From: Hymenobacter profundi
GTDB lineage: Bacteria > Bacteroidota > Bacteroidia > Cytophagales > Hymenobacteraceae
Assembly: GCF_019334315.1 (NCBI RefSeq)
Contig: NZ_JAHWGL010000052.1
Location: 1-34,120, forward strand
DNA length: 34,120 nt
Reading direction: 5' to 3'
Shown: piece by piece, positions 25,793-34,110 of the stretch
Numbering within the stretch: the stretch's first letter is position 1
Layout: each line of letters begins with the position of its first letter
The notes under the pieces: model-generated
The model's input: only the letters and a program-made list of their open reading frames with translations
Told to the model about the DNA's origin: nothing
Databases searched by the model: none
Translations under genes and position numbers: made by a program

Positions 25793-25847
25793 CATTCTGA
25801 GCGCAGCGAGGTATCTGAATAAAAGATTCCTCGCTGCGCTCAGAATG
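25793..25847. repeat. REP-like hairpin repeat, copy 3
   Basis: 19-base perfect arms CATTCTGAGCGCAGCGAGG (25793-25811) and its complement (25829-25847), extended inward by TATCT / AGATT with one mismatch, around a 7-base loop. It is the most compact copy of the family seen at 12999 and 24444. Confidence 0.9.
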
Positions 25848-25895
25848 ATGCCTTTACAAGCTGTGTAAGTTAAATGGGTGAGCAGTTGAAAGGTT

Positions 25896-25963
25896 GTATA
25901 GACGCAACTATACGTCTCATAACCGTCCGAATCGTTCAACAACGAGACGCAAGTATGCGTCTC
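25896..25963. repeat. Second hairpin repeat family (GAGACGC type), two units
   Basis: Unit 1: GTATAG ACGCAA CTATAC (25896-25913), overlapping AGACG / CGTCT pairing (25900-25917). Unit 2: GAGACGCA AGTA TGCGTCTC (25944-25963), a perfect 8-base-arm hairpin. Both share the GACGCA core and the same symmetry, so they look like related short repeats, distinct from the CTGAGCG family nearby. Confidence 0.7.
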
Positions 25964-25989
25964 TACACCGTTCGAGCGGCGCGGAAAGC

Positions 25990-27969
25990 TTAGTAGTTGC
26001 GCAGCTTCTCCACCGCATCGCGCAGGCGCTGAAGGGGTAGAAAGTCCTTTTCCAGGGTAGGGGCAAAGGGCACGGCCGTATCCAAGGAGGCCACGCGGTG
26101 CACGGGCGCATCAAGGTGCTCGAAACAGTTTTCGCCAATCCAGGCGGCCAGCTCAGCGCCCAGGCCGCCCGTGAGGGTGTCTTCGTGCAGCACCAGCACG
26201 CGGCCGTTTTTCTCGGCGGTGCGACGCACGGCCTCCTGGTCCCAGGGTAGGAGGGTGCGCAGATCGAGAATGTCGCAGCTTACATTCAATTCTTCCGCCA
26301 TTTGTAAAGCCCAGTGCACACCCATGCCGTAGGTGACGATGCTCAGTTCGTTTCCCTCGCGCACCAGGGCCGCTTGCCCAATGGGCGTAGTGTAATAGGC
26401 ATCGGGTACGAGGCCACTCACGGAGCGGTAAAGCAGCTTGTGCTCAAAGTACATCACTGGGTTGGGATCTTCCAGAGCGGCGCAGAGCAAGCCCTTAGCG
26501 TCGTGCGGGTTGCTGGGAAATACCACCTTCAGGCCGGGGGTGTGCGTAAACCACGCCTCGTTGCTCTGGGAGTGGAATGGTCCGGCCGCGGTGCCAGCGC
26601 CGGTGGGTAGGCGCACCACCACATCGGCGTTTTGGCCCCAGCGGTAGTGGCTCTTGGCTAAGTTGTTCACAATCTGGTTGAAGCCGCAGGTCACGAAGTC
26701 GGCAAACTGCATTTCTACCATGCTCTTCTTGCCGCGCACGCTCAACCCCAAGCCAGCTCCCAAGATGGCCGACTCGCACAGGGGCGTGTTGCGCACCCGC
26801 CCCTTCCCAAACTCCTCTACCAAGCCTTCTGTTGCTTTGAACACGCCACCATATTCGGCAATGTCTTGGCCCATGAGCACCAGCTCGGGGTAGCGCTCCA
26901 GGCTCTGGCGCAACCCGTCGCGGATGGCGTCTACGTAGCGTTTCACTGTGGCAGGAACGTCAGGGGTAGGTGTTTGCTCAGAGCCCTCGAAAGGAGCGTA
27001 CATATCGGCCAGCTCGCGGATGGGGTCGGGGGTAGGGGCAGGGAGGGTATCGGCTTCCCGCAGGCCCTGCTCAATCTCCGCCTTTATCTTCTCCTGGAAC
27101 TGATGGCGGGCCGTTTCGCTCAGCAGGCCTTCGCTGATGAGCCATTGCTCGTACGTAGCCACGGGGTCTTTGGCGGCCCACTCCGTGAACAGCTCCTGAG
27201 GAACATACTTGGTGCCGCTGGCTTCTTCGTGCCCGCGCATCCGGAAAGTAAGAGCCTCTACCAGCACCGGCCGCGGATTCTGGCGTAAGTCCTCGGCCAG
27301 GCGCTGCATGGTGCTGTAAACTTCCAGCACGTTATTGCCGTCGATCTGCACGGCTTCTATGCCGTAAGCGGGGCCTTTATCAATAAAACTCTTGCAGCGG
27401 AATTGCTCGTTGCTGGGGGTAGAGAGGCCGTAGCCGTTGTTTTCGATGAGGAAAATGACCGGCAGCTGCCACACGGCTGCCACGTTCAAGGCCTCGTGGA
27501 AGTCGCCCTCGGAGGCGCCGCCGTCGCCGCTGTATACCAGCGTCACGCGCTTTTTTTCGTCCAGTATATCGGCCAAGGCAATGCCATCGGCCACGGCCAG
27601 CTGCGGACCGAGGTGGCTGATCATACCCACAATGTGGTGCTCGCGGGAGCCAAAGTGAAACGACCGGTCGCGGCCCTTGGTGAAGCCGCCTTCTTTGCCC
27701 TCCCACTGCGCAAACAGCCGCCCCAGCGGTACCCGCCGTGCCGTGAATACGCCCAGGTTGCGGTGCAGGGGTAAGATGTACTCATCGGGGTTGAGCGCCA
27801 AGGTGCTACCCACCGCAATAGCCTCCTGCCCAATGCCCGAAAACCACTTGCTGATTTTGCCCTGCCGCAGCAGAATCAGCATTTTCTCCTCAATAAGGCG
27901 GGGCTTGAGCAGCTCCTGGTAGATGGTTAGCAGTTGCTCGGTGGGGTAGGCGGCGCGGTCGAAGGGCAT
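25990..27969 (-). CDS. 2-oxoacid dehydrogenase E1, fused alpha and beta subunits
   Basis: 659 aa, a fusion of the two E1 chains that are often separate genes. Residues about 1-320 are the alpha (TPP-binding) part: GQEAIAVGSTLAL, then GDG at 148-150 and the NN at 177-178 that complete the TPP motif. Residues about 335-659 are the beta part (GQDIAEYGGVFKATEGLVEEFG, CESAILGAGLGLSV, GPFHSQSNEAWFTHTPGLKVVFPS). Features fit branched-chain 2-oxoacid or pyruvate dehydrogenase E1; the substrate cannot be decided from the sequence alone. The E2 (lipoyl acyltransferase) and E3 genes are not in the window. An exact -7 box lies about 30 bp upstream. Confidence 0.93.
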   Translation of the reverse strand: MPFDRAAYPTEQLLTIYQELLKPRLIEEKMLILLRQGKISKWFSGIGQEAIAVGSTLALNPDEYILPLHRNLGVFTARRVPLGRLFAQWEGKEGGFTKGRDRSFHFGSREHHIVGMISHLGPQLAVADGIALADILDEKKRVTLVYSGDGGASEGDFHEALNVAAVWQLPVIFLIENNGYGLSTPSNEQFRCKSFIDKGPAYGIEAVQIDGNNVLEVYSTMQRLAEDLRQNPRPVLVEALTFRMRGHEEASGTKYVPQELFTEWAAKDPVATYEQWLISEGLLSETARHQFQEKIKAEIEQGLREADTLPAPTPDPIRELADMYAPFEGSEQTPTPDVPATVKRYVDAIRDGLRQSLERYPELVLMGQDIAEYGGVFKATEGLVEEFGKGRVRNTPLCESAILGAGLGLSVRGKKSMVEMQFADFVTCGFNQIVNNLAKSHYRWGQNADVVVRLPTGAGTAAGPFHSQSNEAWFTHTPGLKVVFPSNPHDAKGLLCAALEDPNPVMYFEHKLLYRSVSGLVPDAYYTTPIGQAALVREGNELSIVTYGMGVHWALQMAEELNVSCDILDLRTLLPWDQEAVRRTAEKNGRVLVLHEDTLTGGLGAELAAWIGENCFEHLDAPVHRVASLDTAVPFAPTLEKDFLPLQRLRDAVEKLRNY

Positions 27970-27999
27970 AGCGATAAGGGCTCAAAAGGGTAGCGTTGG

Positions 28000-28007
28000 C
28001 AAAAGTA
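28000..28007 (-). promoter_or_regulatory. -7 box upstream of the E1 fusion gene
   Basis: On the minus strand TACTTTTG, an exact TAnnTTTG match. Transcription would begin near 27996, about 27 bases before the ATG at 27969. No clear -33 box was seen. Confidence 0.55.
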
Positions 28008-28097
28008 GGCGTTTGCACCGGAAGGGGAATCGTGGGATGATTTTTGGGGTAGGCGGCCGACTCATTTTATAGCTTATTCTACTTCTACTGTTTGCCT

Positions 28098-30728
28098 ATG
28101 CGCCCACTTTTACTCTTTAGTGTTCTGTGTGCCGCCGTGCCTACTCTGGCCCAACAACCCGATACGCTGGCACCGCGACGGGTGGCGGTAGAATTGCCAA
28201 GCACAGATTCATTGGCGTCGAGAGTACCGTCAGAAATTCACAAACGTTTTATCTGTTTCAATCCGACTATCTCGACAACACATACTACTTCTACTATAGT
28301 ATTCCTCTCTATCCAAGAGCAGTTGCGCCAGGTGGCCGGCGTGCAGGTTACGCCCTACTCCGGGGCGCCGGGGGCGCAAATGGTGATGCGTATTAGGGGA
28401 GTGGCCAGTTTTACTGATGATGCCCAGCCGCTGTATGTGGTAGATGGTGTGCCGGTATTTCAGCGTACGTTTCGGTCAGGCGCAAGAAGTTCCGTTTATC
28501 TGGATGCGCTGCCGGAAATACAGCAGCTAGACACGAATCCATTACTACACATCCCAACGGAGGACATCGAGCAGGTAGAGGTGCTGAAAGGCGCCTTCGA
28601 AACCGCGCAGTACGGTTCACAGGGCATTAATGGCGTTATTCGCATCACCACGCGCCAGGGGCATACCGGAGCGCCGCGCGTGCAGTACATTGGCTACGGC
28701 GGCGTGCAGCAGGCTCGCTACCGCTACGAGCTATTGGGCGCCCGCCAGTACGCCGTACTAGCCAACGAAGCCGCCCGCAACGACGGACAGCCGCCGCGCT
28801 TCTCGTTGGCCGAAGTAGCCGCTCTGGATCGGGGCACCGACTGGCAGGCGGAGATGCTGCGCACTGCCGCCATACAGGAGCACCACCTGAGTCTCTCGGG
28901 TGGCACCGCCGCTACGCACTACTACACAGGCGTCGACTACCTCGGCCAACAGGGAATAGTGCTTAACTCCAATCTGCGCCGCTACGCCGTGCGGGCCAAC
29001 GTAGACCAGCAAATAGGCCAACGCTTACACGTAGCGGTGCGAGGTAGCCTGAGCGAAACGCAACGGCGCGTGCCGTCTTATTATGCCCTGCAAAACGCGC
29101 TCTACGAGCAGCCTACCCGCACGGTGCAGGATACCACCAATCAGAGGTATCTGGTAAATCCGGTGCAGGAAGCCCGCGAATGGTATCAAACGCCCCGTCA
29201 GCAACGGCTATTAGCACAGCTGAATGCACAGTACCGCCTAGCCACCGGGCTCACGCTGGAACTACTGGGCGGATTGGAGCGGGCCACGCAGCGCAGTGAG
29301 TCATACAGATCAGCTTTCGCCTCCTACCCCGCCGGACAGAATGCCGACCTTGCCAGCACCTATAGACAATGGGTGATCAACCCGGCTCTGCGCTATGTCC
29401 GTAGCTTCGAGGATGGTCGTCATGCCATAACGGCCAGCGTAGAAGCTATTCGACAACGACAAAGCCTAACGAATAGGAAAGAGAGCTACATTCCGGGTAC
29501 TCCTGTACTGAGCATTGAGGATGAATGGGAAAAAATAGGTGTCGATTTTTACCAGTTGACCGGCGGCTATACGTTTGCGGAGCGCTACCAAGTGCAAGGC
29601 AGTCTTCGCCGCGATATATCGGCCGCTTTTGCTTCCGTCGACCGCTCGCAGTGGCTGCCAGGCGTGCAGGCTATCTGGCACGCAGACAAAGAAGGCTTTC
29701 TACGGAAAAATCAACTGGTTAGCAAGTTGAACACCTGGGTAGGCGTGAGCTATACATCGGGGGCAGGCAATTTGGGTCGCAACCTATACACACTGCCCAT
29801 GCCTGTTTTTGGTGGTAGCCCCTTTCTGCCGCTGCGGGAGCGTAGCCGGCAGCTCGATGCCGGCCTTGCGCTGGGCATGTGGCAAAATAGATTGAATCTA
29901 ACTATTCAAGGCTACACCCGGCGTACCGTCGACGAAAAATCATCGTTCCGCGAGTGGCCCGGCATGCTGCACAACAAGGGGGTGGAGCTAACCGTGAATG
30001 GGCAGTGGCAACTAGGCCCGGTGCAGGGTAGTACAACATTGGCCGCCGCCGCTAATCGCAACCGCTACCAGCTAAAGTCGCCGGATGATGACAACCCATA
30101 CGACAGGACGGTTCATAACCGGCCGCTCAGCACTTTCTATGGCTTGCACTACCTGGGGGTAGACGCCGTTGGCCGGCCGCGCTTCGTCGGGAGCAATTCA
30201 AACAGTCAATCCAGACCCGAAGACTTCCAGCCGCTGGGCAATGGCCTACCCCGGCAGCTGCTCACGCTCACACAACAGCTTACCTACAAACGACTAACGC
30301 TGGATGTGCAAGCCGATGCCATGTGGGGTTATCAGGTACAAAACCGTCAGTTAAACGTGCTAGATGTGCCATCTGGCCGTGATAATGCCACTACCCGCGT
30401 GCTGGACCGCTGGACGCCCACCAACACAACCACTAATGTACCACAGGCTAACCAGCAGCTACAAATATCGTCTTTCAACGACTACACTCTGCAATCCGGC
30501 AACCACGTCCGTCTGACGGCCGCTACGCTCAGCTACCCAGTGTGGCAGCGGGCGGCCCGCAGTGCCAGCGTATGGGTAGGCGGGCAAAACCTGCTAGTCC
30601 TCACGCGCTACCGCGGCTACGACCCCAACGTCAGCTCCTTCGGCTCCGATAATAAACAAGCCGGCATCGACCAGGGCGCCTATCCCACGGCGCGCACGTT
30701 TCTGCTGGGCGTACGCGCCACGTTGTAA
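28098..30728 (+). CDS. SusC-like TonB-dependent outer-membrane receptor
   Basis: 876 aa from the ATG at 28098; an earlier TTG in frame would add two codons. Signal peptide MRPLLLFSVLCAAVPTLAQ. The plug domain carries the SusC/RagA signatures (IQEQLRQVAGVQVTPYSGAP, MVMRIRGVASF, PLYVVDGVPVF, DIEQVEVLKGAFETAQYGSQG), and the rest is barrel, ending in an aromatic strand (TARTFLLGVRATL). Unusually, the N-terminal carboxypeptidase-like domain of typical SusC is missing, and no susD gene follows. Import of some large ligand through the outer membrane, powered by TonB, is expected; the ligand cannot be named. Residues about 45-75 look odd and another frame reads better there (see findings). A terminator follows. 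Confidence 0.88.
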   Translation: MRPLLLFSVLCAAVPTLAQQPDTLAPRRVAVELPSTDSLASRVPSEIHKRFICFNPTISTTHTTSTIVFLSIQEQLRQVAGVQVTPYSGAPGAQMVMRIRGVASFTDDAQPLYVVDGVPVFQRTFRSGARSSVYLDALPEIQQLDTNPLLHIPTEDIEQVEVLKGAFETAQYGSQGINGVIRITTRQGHTGAPRVQYIGYGGVQQARYRYELLGARQYAVLANEAARNDGQPPRFSLAEVAALDRGTDWQAEMLRTAAIQEHHLSLSGGTAATHYYTGVDYLGQQGIVLNSNLRRYAVRANVDQQIGQRLHVAVRGSLSETQRRVPSYYALQNALYEQPTRTVQDTTNQRYLVNPVQEAREWYQTPRQQRLLAQLNAQYRLATGLTLELLGGLERATQRSESYRSAFASYPAGQNADLASTYRQWVINPALRYVRSFEDGRHAITASVEAIRQRQSLTNRKESYIPGTPVLSIEDEWEKIGVDFYQLTGGYTFAERYQVQGSLRRDISAAFASVDRSQWLPGVQAIWHADKEGFLRKNQLVSKLNTWVGVSYTSGAGNLGRNLYTLPMPVFGGSPFLPLRERSRQLDAGLALGMWQNRLNLTIQGYTRRTVDEKSSFREWPGMLHNKGVELTVNGQWQLGPVQGSTTLAAAANRNRYQLKSPDDDNPYDRTVHNRPLSTFYGLHYLGVDAVGRPRFVGSNSNSQSRPEDFQPLGNGLPRQLLTLTQQLTYKRLTLDVQADAMWGYQVQNRQLNVLDVPSGRDNATTRVLDRWTPTNTTTNVPQANQQLQISSFNDYTLQSGNHVRLTAATLSYPVWQRAARSASVWVGGQNLLVLTRYRGYDPNVSSFGSDNKQAGIDQGAYPTARTFLLGVRATL

Positions 30729-30751
30729 ACAAGGCCATCCAATTCTAAAGC

Positions 30752-30790
30752 AAAAGCGGTCCGTCTCATCAGTAGAGGCGGACCGTTTTT
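30752..30790. terminator. Two-way terminator after the receptor gene
   Basis: AAAAGCGGTCCGTCTC at 30753-30768 pairs with GAGGCGGACCG (from 30775) with a bulge, followed by T5. It lies between the receptor and the convergent SDR gene. Confidence 0.85.
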
Positions 30791-30812
30791 ACTTGGTGGT
30801 AGCCAGCTAGCT

Positions 30813-31550
30813 TTACCAAGGCATTTCGTCGCCATCGCCATCCGCGTCGTTGCTGAAGAACTTGCCGGTAGGGCCGTCGACGCCTATGGTGGCGTACTTT
30901 GCAATGATTTTGGCTGCGTCTTCCACTGTGCCGGGGCCGCTGTGCTGGTTGAAGTCGGTAGCGGTATAGCCGGGGTCTACGGCGTTGACTTTAAACGGCG
31001 TATCGCGCAACTCATACGCTAGTACCACAGTGTAGGCGTTTAAGGCCGTCTTCGAGGGTCCATAGGCGCCTAATTTCACCGCGTAATATTTCCACGACGG
31101 GTCGCTGTGCATGGTTAGGGAGCCCAGGCCCGAGGTAACGTTGACAATGCGCGGTGCCTCGGACTGGCGCAGTAGGTCTAAGAAGGACTGCGTGACGTTG
31201 ATGGCGCCGAAAAAGTTGGTGTCGAATACGTCCCGGATGATCTGCGTATCGGCAGTGGCGGCGGCTTGCGGCATGGCGCCGTTGATGCCCGCGTTGTTGA
31301 TCAGCACGTCCAGCGAATCAAGTTTCTGCCCAAGCTCTGCGCGGGCTGCCTGGATGGAGGTCAGATCCGCTACATCAATCTGAATGGGCTCCACGTTGGT
31401 CAGGCCCTCGGCTTTCAGCTGCGCTACTGCTTCATTGCCGTTTTCCAAGCTGCGGCTTCCCAGGTAAATAAAATAGCCTTGCGCGGCCAGTTGTCGGGCG
31501 GTTTCCAGCCCAATGCTGCGATTGGCGCCGGTGATAAGTACAGTTTTCAT
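30813..31550 (-). CDS. Short-chain dehydrogenase/reductase
   Basis: 245 aa, a classical SDR. The cofactor motif is TGANRSIG (residues 8-14, an SDR variant of TGxxxGxG), NNAG is at 85-88, and the catalytic Ser140, Tyr163 and Lys167 are all in place (VNVTSG, YGPSK). The substrate is unknown; NADP is plausible from the basic Arg11 and the Arg33 after the second strand, not proven. The gene ends with EMPW, unlike many SDRs. An AraC-type regulator gene lies directly upstream in the same orientation (78 bp gap). Confidence 0.93.
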   Translation of the reverse strand: MKTVLITGANRSIGLETARQLAAQGYFIYLGSRSLENGNEAVAQLKAEGLTNVEPIQIDVADLTSIQAARAELGQKLDSLDVLINNAGINGAMPQAAATADTQIIRDVFDTNFFGAINVTQSFLDLLRQSEAPRIVNVTSGLGSLTMHSDPSWKYYAVKLGAYGPSKTALNAYTVVLAYELRDTPFKVNAVDPGYTATDFNQHSGPGTVEDAAKIIAKYATIGVDGPTGKFFSNDADGDGDEMPW

Positions 31551-31575
31551 GTTGCGTCGTCGTGTTGAATGAAGT

Positions 31576-31596
31576 ACGATGCAAACCTACCATCGT
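31576..31596 (-). promoter_or_regulatory. SDR promoter: -7 box framed by an inverted repeat
   Basis: On the minus strand the -7 box TAGGTTTG (31589-31582), an exact TAnnTTTG match, sits between the arms of a perfect inverted repeat ACGATG (31576-31581) and CATCGT (31591-31596). Transcription would begin near 31578, about 28 bases before the ATG at 31550. The repeat is well placed for a regulator to block or control this promoter. Confidence 0.6.
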
Positions 31597-31628
31597 GCCG
31601 CGGGCAAGCCGTAACCCATATTCCGGTT

Positions 31629-32525
31629 TCACTGGTACATTTCGCGGGTAGCTAGGCGGTAGTGTAAAGGCGTTTGCTGGGTGAGGCGTTTGAAGAAACG
31701 ATTGAAGTAGGAAGCATCCTCAAAGCCCAGTTGAAACGCAATTTCCTTGCTGGTATATTCGGTATGAAACAGGAGGCGCTTGGCCTCCACCACCAGCCGC
31801 TCGTGGATGTGCGCAATGGCCGACTTGCCACTCTGCGCTTTCACTACCTCGCTCAGGTGGCCGGCCGAGAGGTGCAGCATGTCGGCGTAGGTAGCCACGT
31901 CGTGGTGGCGGGAGTAGGAAGCTTCAATTTTGGTTCGAAACTTACTCAGCAGCGCGGCTTCGTCGGTCTTTTTCGAAGAGCAATACTGCTCCGTGTACAG
32001 CCGGCTGAGGTACACCAACAGCACATGCAGATAGGCCAGCAACACGGTCCGGTGCCAGGGCTGAGCCGCGCTGTACTCGACGTAGGCCTTCTCCAAAATG
32101 TCTTGCACAAACGCCACATCCGATGGCGCCAGGTGCAGTTCGTGTCCGTTTTGTGGGTTCTGAATAATGGGTAGCTGGCGCAGCACGCCACTACTGTCCA
32201 AGGCCAAAAACTCTTCCGTAAAGTTGAGATTAAACCCCGAAACCGGCTGTAGCTCTTCCTTCAGGTGTACTTGGTGCGGCACGGTAAAGTAGAGCGTGTC
32301 GGGCTTGAGGGTGTAGGCGGTGGTATCAACCCAATGCCGCCCGCTTCCTTCCCAAAGCAACACCATAAAATAGTAGTCCTTCCGGTGCGGAATCAGCAAA
32401 TCGTTCTTGCCATGCACCGCAATGCGCTCCATTTTACGAAGTTGAAAGGAGGAATTGCCCGTGGCGTCGGGTACCTCCAGCGGGTAGCTCGGAATGGAAG
32501 GGTAGGAGATAATAGGAGCGTACAT
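31629..32525 (-). CDS. AraC family transcriptional regulator
   Basis: 298 aa from the ATG at 32525 (the longer frame's first codon is TTG). An N-terminal cupin-like ligand domain (residues about 15-150, LLIPHRKDYYFMVLLWEGSG, TLKPDTLYFTVPHQVHLK) is followed by a C-terminal AraC-type double helix-turn-helix (about residues 200-298: YSRHHDVATYADMLHLSAGHLSEVVKAQSG, then KRLLFHTEYTSKEIAFQLGF and DASYFNRFFKRLT). The second helix pair has the usual ASYFNRFFK motif. It probably controls the SDR gene just downstream, and perhaps itself. A -7 box is right against the ATG. Confidence 0.92.
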   Translation of the reverse strand: MYAPIISYPSIPSYPLEVPDATGNSSFQLRKMERIAVHGKNDLLIPHRKDYYFMVLLWEGSGRHWVDTTAYTLKPDTLYFTVPHQVHLKEELQPVSGFNLNFTEEFLALDSSGVLRQLPIIQNPQNGHELHLAPSDVAFVQDILEKAYVEYSAAQPWHRTVLLAYLHVLLVYLSRLYTEQYCSSKKTDEAALLSKFRTKIEASYSRHHDVATYADMLHLSAGHLSEVVKAQSGKSAIAHIHERLVVEAKRLLFHTEYTSKEIAFQLGFEDASYFNRFFKRLTQQTPLHYRLATREMYQ

Positions 32526-32527
32526 AG

Positions 32528-32535
32528 CAAAAGTA
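32528..32535 (-). promoter_or_regulatory. -7 box directly before the AraC-type gene
   Basis: On the minus strand TACTTTTG, an exact TAnnTTTG match, two bases before the ATG at 32525, consistent with a leaderless mRNA, or else a chance match. Confidence 0.4.
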
Positions 32536-32738
32536 GGCTGGTGGCGTTGGGAGCGATTATACAATAAACAGAACCCAGCAGCAAAAGGATAGTGCCATTG
32601 GTTTTCTTGCCGTCGGCAGCAATACTACCCAAGGCTTGCCCCCCGAAGGGTAGAGCACCTAACTTCCGCCTCCAGCTACCGAACCTACCGCCGATTTCGT
32701 AAGTTGTAACTTCCAAAAAAGAACTGCTTCTCCTTGAT

Positions 32739-34019
32739 ATGATCAATTTCACTGAATTTAAGCTTGATAACGGCCTGCGCTGCATTGTGCACGAAGACCA
32801 CACCACGCCCCTGGCCGTGCTGAACGTGCTCTACAACGTGGGCTCGCGCGATGAGGACCCCGAGCATACCGGCTTTGCGCATCTGTTTGAACACCTGATG
32901 TTTTCGGGGTCGGTGAACATCCCGAGCTACGACGAGCCCTTGCAGCTGGTAGGCGGCGAGAACAATGCCTTCACCTCGCCCGACATCACCAACTACTATC
33001 TCACAGTGCCCGCAACCAACATCGAAACCGGCTTCTGGCTGGAGTCGGACCGGATGCTGAACCTCGCTTTCTCCGAAAACGGGTTGGAGGTGCAGCGCAA
33101 AGTCGTGGTGGAGGAGTTCAAGCAGAACTACCTCAACCAGCCCTACGGCGACCTGTGGCTGAACCTGCGCCCCCTGGCCTACCAGCAGCACCCCTACCGC
33201 TGGGCTACCATTGGCAAGGAAATCAGCCACATCGAAGAAGCCAACATGCAGCAGGTGCGCGACTTCTTTGCCAAGCACTACGCGCCCCAAAATGCCGTGC
33301 TGGTAGTAGCCGGCGCCGTTACGGAAGCCGAAGTGAAACGCTTGGCTGAGAAGTGGTTCGGTCCGATTTCGGGTGGTACGCGCTACGAGCGCCAGCTACC
33401 CCAGGAGCCTCGCCAGACCGAAGCCCGCTTCCTGGAAATGACGTCCGACGTGCCGCTGTCGGCGCTCTACAAAGTGTACCACATGCCCAGCCGCGCCGAC
33501 GACGCCTACTACCCCGTCGATCTACTGGGCGACGTGCTGGGCCGCGGCAAATCCTCGCGCCTGTATCAGCGCCTGGTGAAAGAGCAGCAGTTGTTCAACT
33601 CTATTTCAGCGTCCGTATCGGGGTCGTTGGAGCCGGGGCTGCTGGTAGTAAGCGGCAAGCTGAACGCCGGCGTAACTCTAGAAGACGCCGACGCAGCGGT
33701 AGAGGCCATTATTGCTGAGTTGCGCACCGAGCTAGTGCCCGCCGAAGAGTTGGAAAAAGTAAAGAATCAGGCCGAAGCCAGCATTGTATTCGGAGAAATC
33801 GAACTGTTGAACCGTGCCATGAACCTGGCCTACAGCAAGCTCATCGGCGACGCCAACTTAGTGAACCAGGAAAGCGAAAAAGTGCAGGCCGTAACACCCG
33901 AAGCCGTGCTGGAAGCAGCGCAAGAAGTGCTCCGGCCTACCAATTGCAGCACCCTCTACTACCGCGCTCAACCCAAAATGGCCGCCGCTACCCTGGCCGC
34001 TGTGGAAGAGATGGAGTAG
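32739..34019 (+). CDS. M16 family zinc peptidase
   Basis: 426 aa. The inverted zinc motif HLFEH gives His48, Glu51 (base) and His52, and the third ligand is Glu126 in KVVVEEFKQN, so the enzyme appears active. No signal peptide is visible, so the protein looks cytoplasmic as drawn. Domain order fits the M16 N-terminal half (1-about 215) and the M16 C-terminal-type half (from about 220, with LGDVLGRGKSSRLYQRLVKEQQLF). In this phylum a second, often inactive M16 gene commonly follows; only 101 bases of downstream sequence are present, so this cannot be checked. The start ATG at 32739 gives the family-typical beginning. Confidence 0.93.
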   Translation: MINFTEFKLDNGLRCIVHEDHTTPLAVLNVLYNVGSRDEDPEHTGFAHLFEHLMFSGSVNIPSYDEPLQLVGGENNAFTSPDITNYYLTVPATNIETGFWLESDRMLNLAFSENGLEVQRKVVVEEFKQNYLNQPYGDLWLNLRPLAYQQHPYRWATIGKEISHIEEANMQQVRDFFAKHYAPQNAVLVVAGAVTEAEVKRLAEKWFGPISGGTRYERQLPQEPRQTEARFLEMTSDVPLSALYKVYHMPSRADDAYYPVDLLGDVLGRGKSSRLYQRLVKEQQLFNSISASVSGSLEPGLLVVSGKLNAGVTLEDADAAVEAIIAELRTELVPAEELEKVKNQAEASIVFGEIELLNRAMNLAYSKLIGDANLVNQESEKVQAVTPEAVLEAAQEVLRPTNCSTLYYRAQPKMAAATLAAVEEME

Positions 34020-34049
34020 AGCGTAAGTGCTCGAATAAGAACGTTTTTT

Positions 34050-34110
34050 AAAAAGAGCGTCATACTTTATCTGGCATCCGCTTGTCGAAGCATCTCGTGT
34101 GCTGATGAAA
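34050..34110. repeat. Possible remnant of a hairpin repeat at the window end
   Basis: Sequence such as GCGTCAT...CTTGTCGAAGCATCTCG resembles the GTCAT...CGAAG-type arms seen elsewhere in the window but with only partial agreement. The window ends shortly after, so the partner arm, if any, may lie outside. Confidence 0.3.

Larger units (their letters stand above)
25657..25989. other. Intergenic stretch of repeat hairpins
   Basis: 333 bases with no gene. It holds the REP-like copy 3 at about 25793-25847 and the second repeat family at about 25896-25963; the rest shows no feature I can support. No convincing promoter box for the upstream minus-strand run (ending at the start at 25656) was found here. 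Confidence 0.75.

Noticed and set aside
24444..25963. CRISPR array
   Set aside because: The repeats are inverted hairpins of different sizes, not evenly spaced direct repeats with spacers, and no cas gene is present.
28098..30728. Polysaccharide utilisation locus
   Set aside because: There is a SusC-like receptor but no SusD, glycoside hydrolase or sensor nearby.
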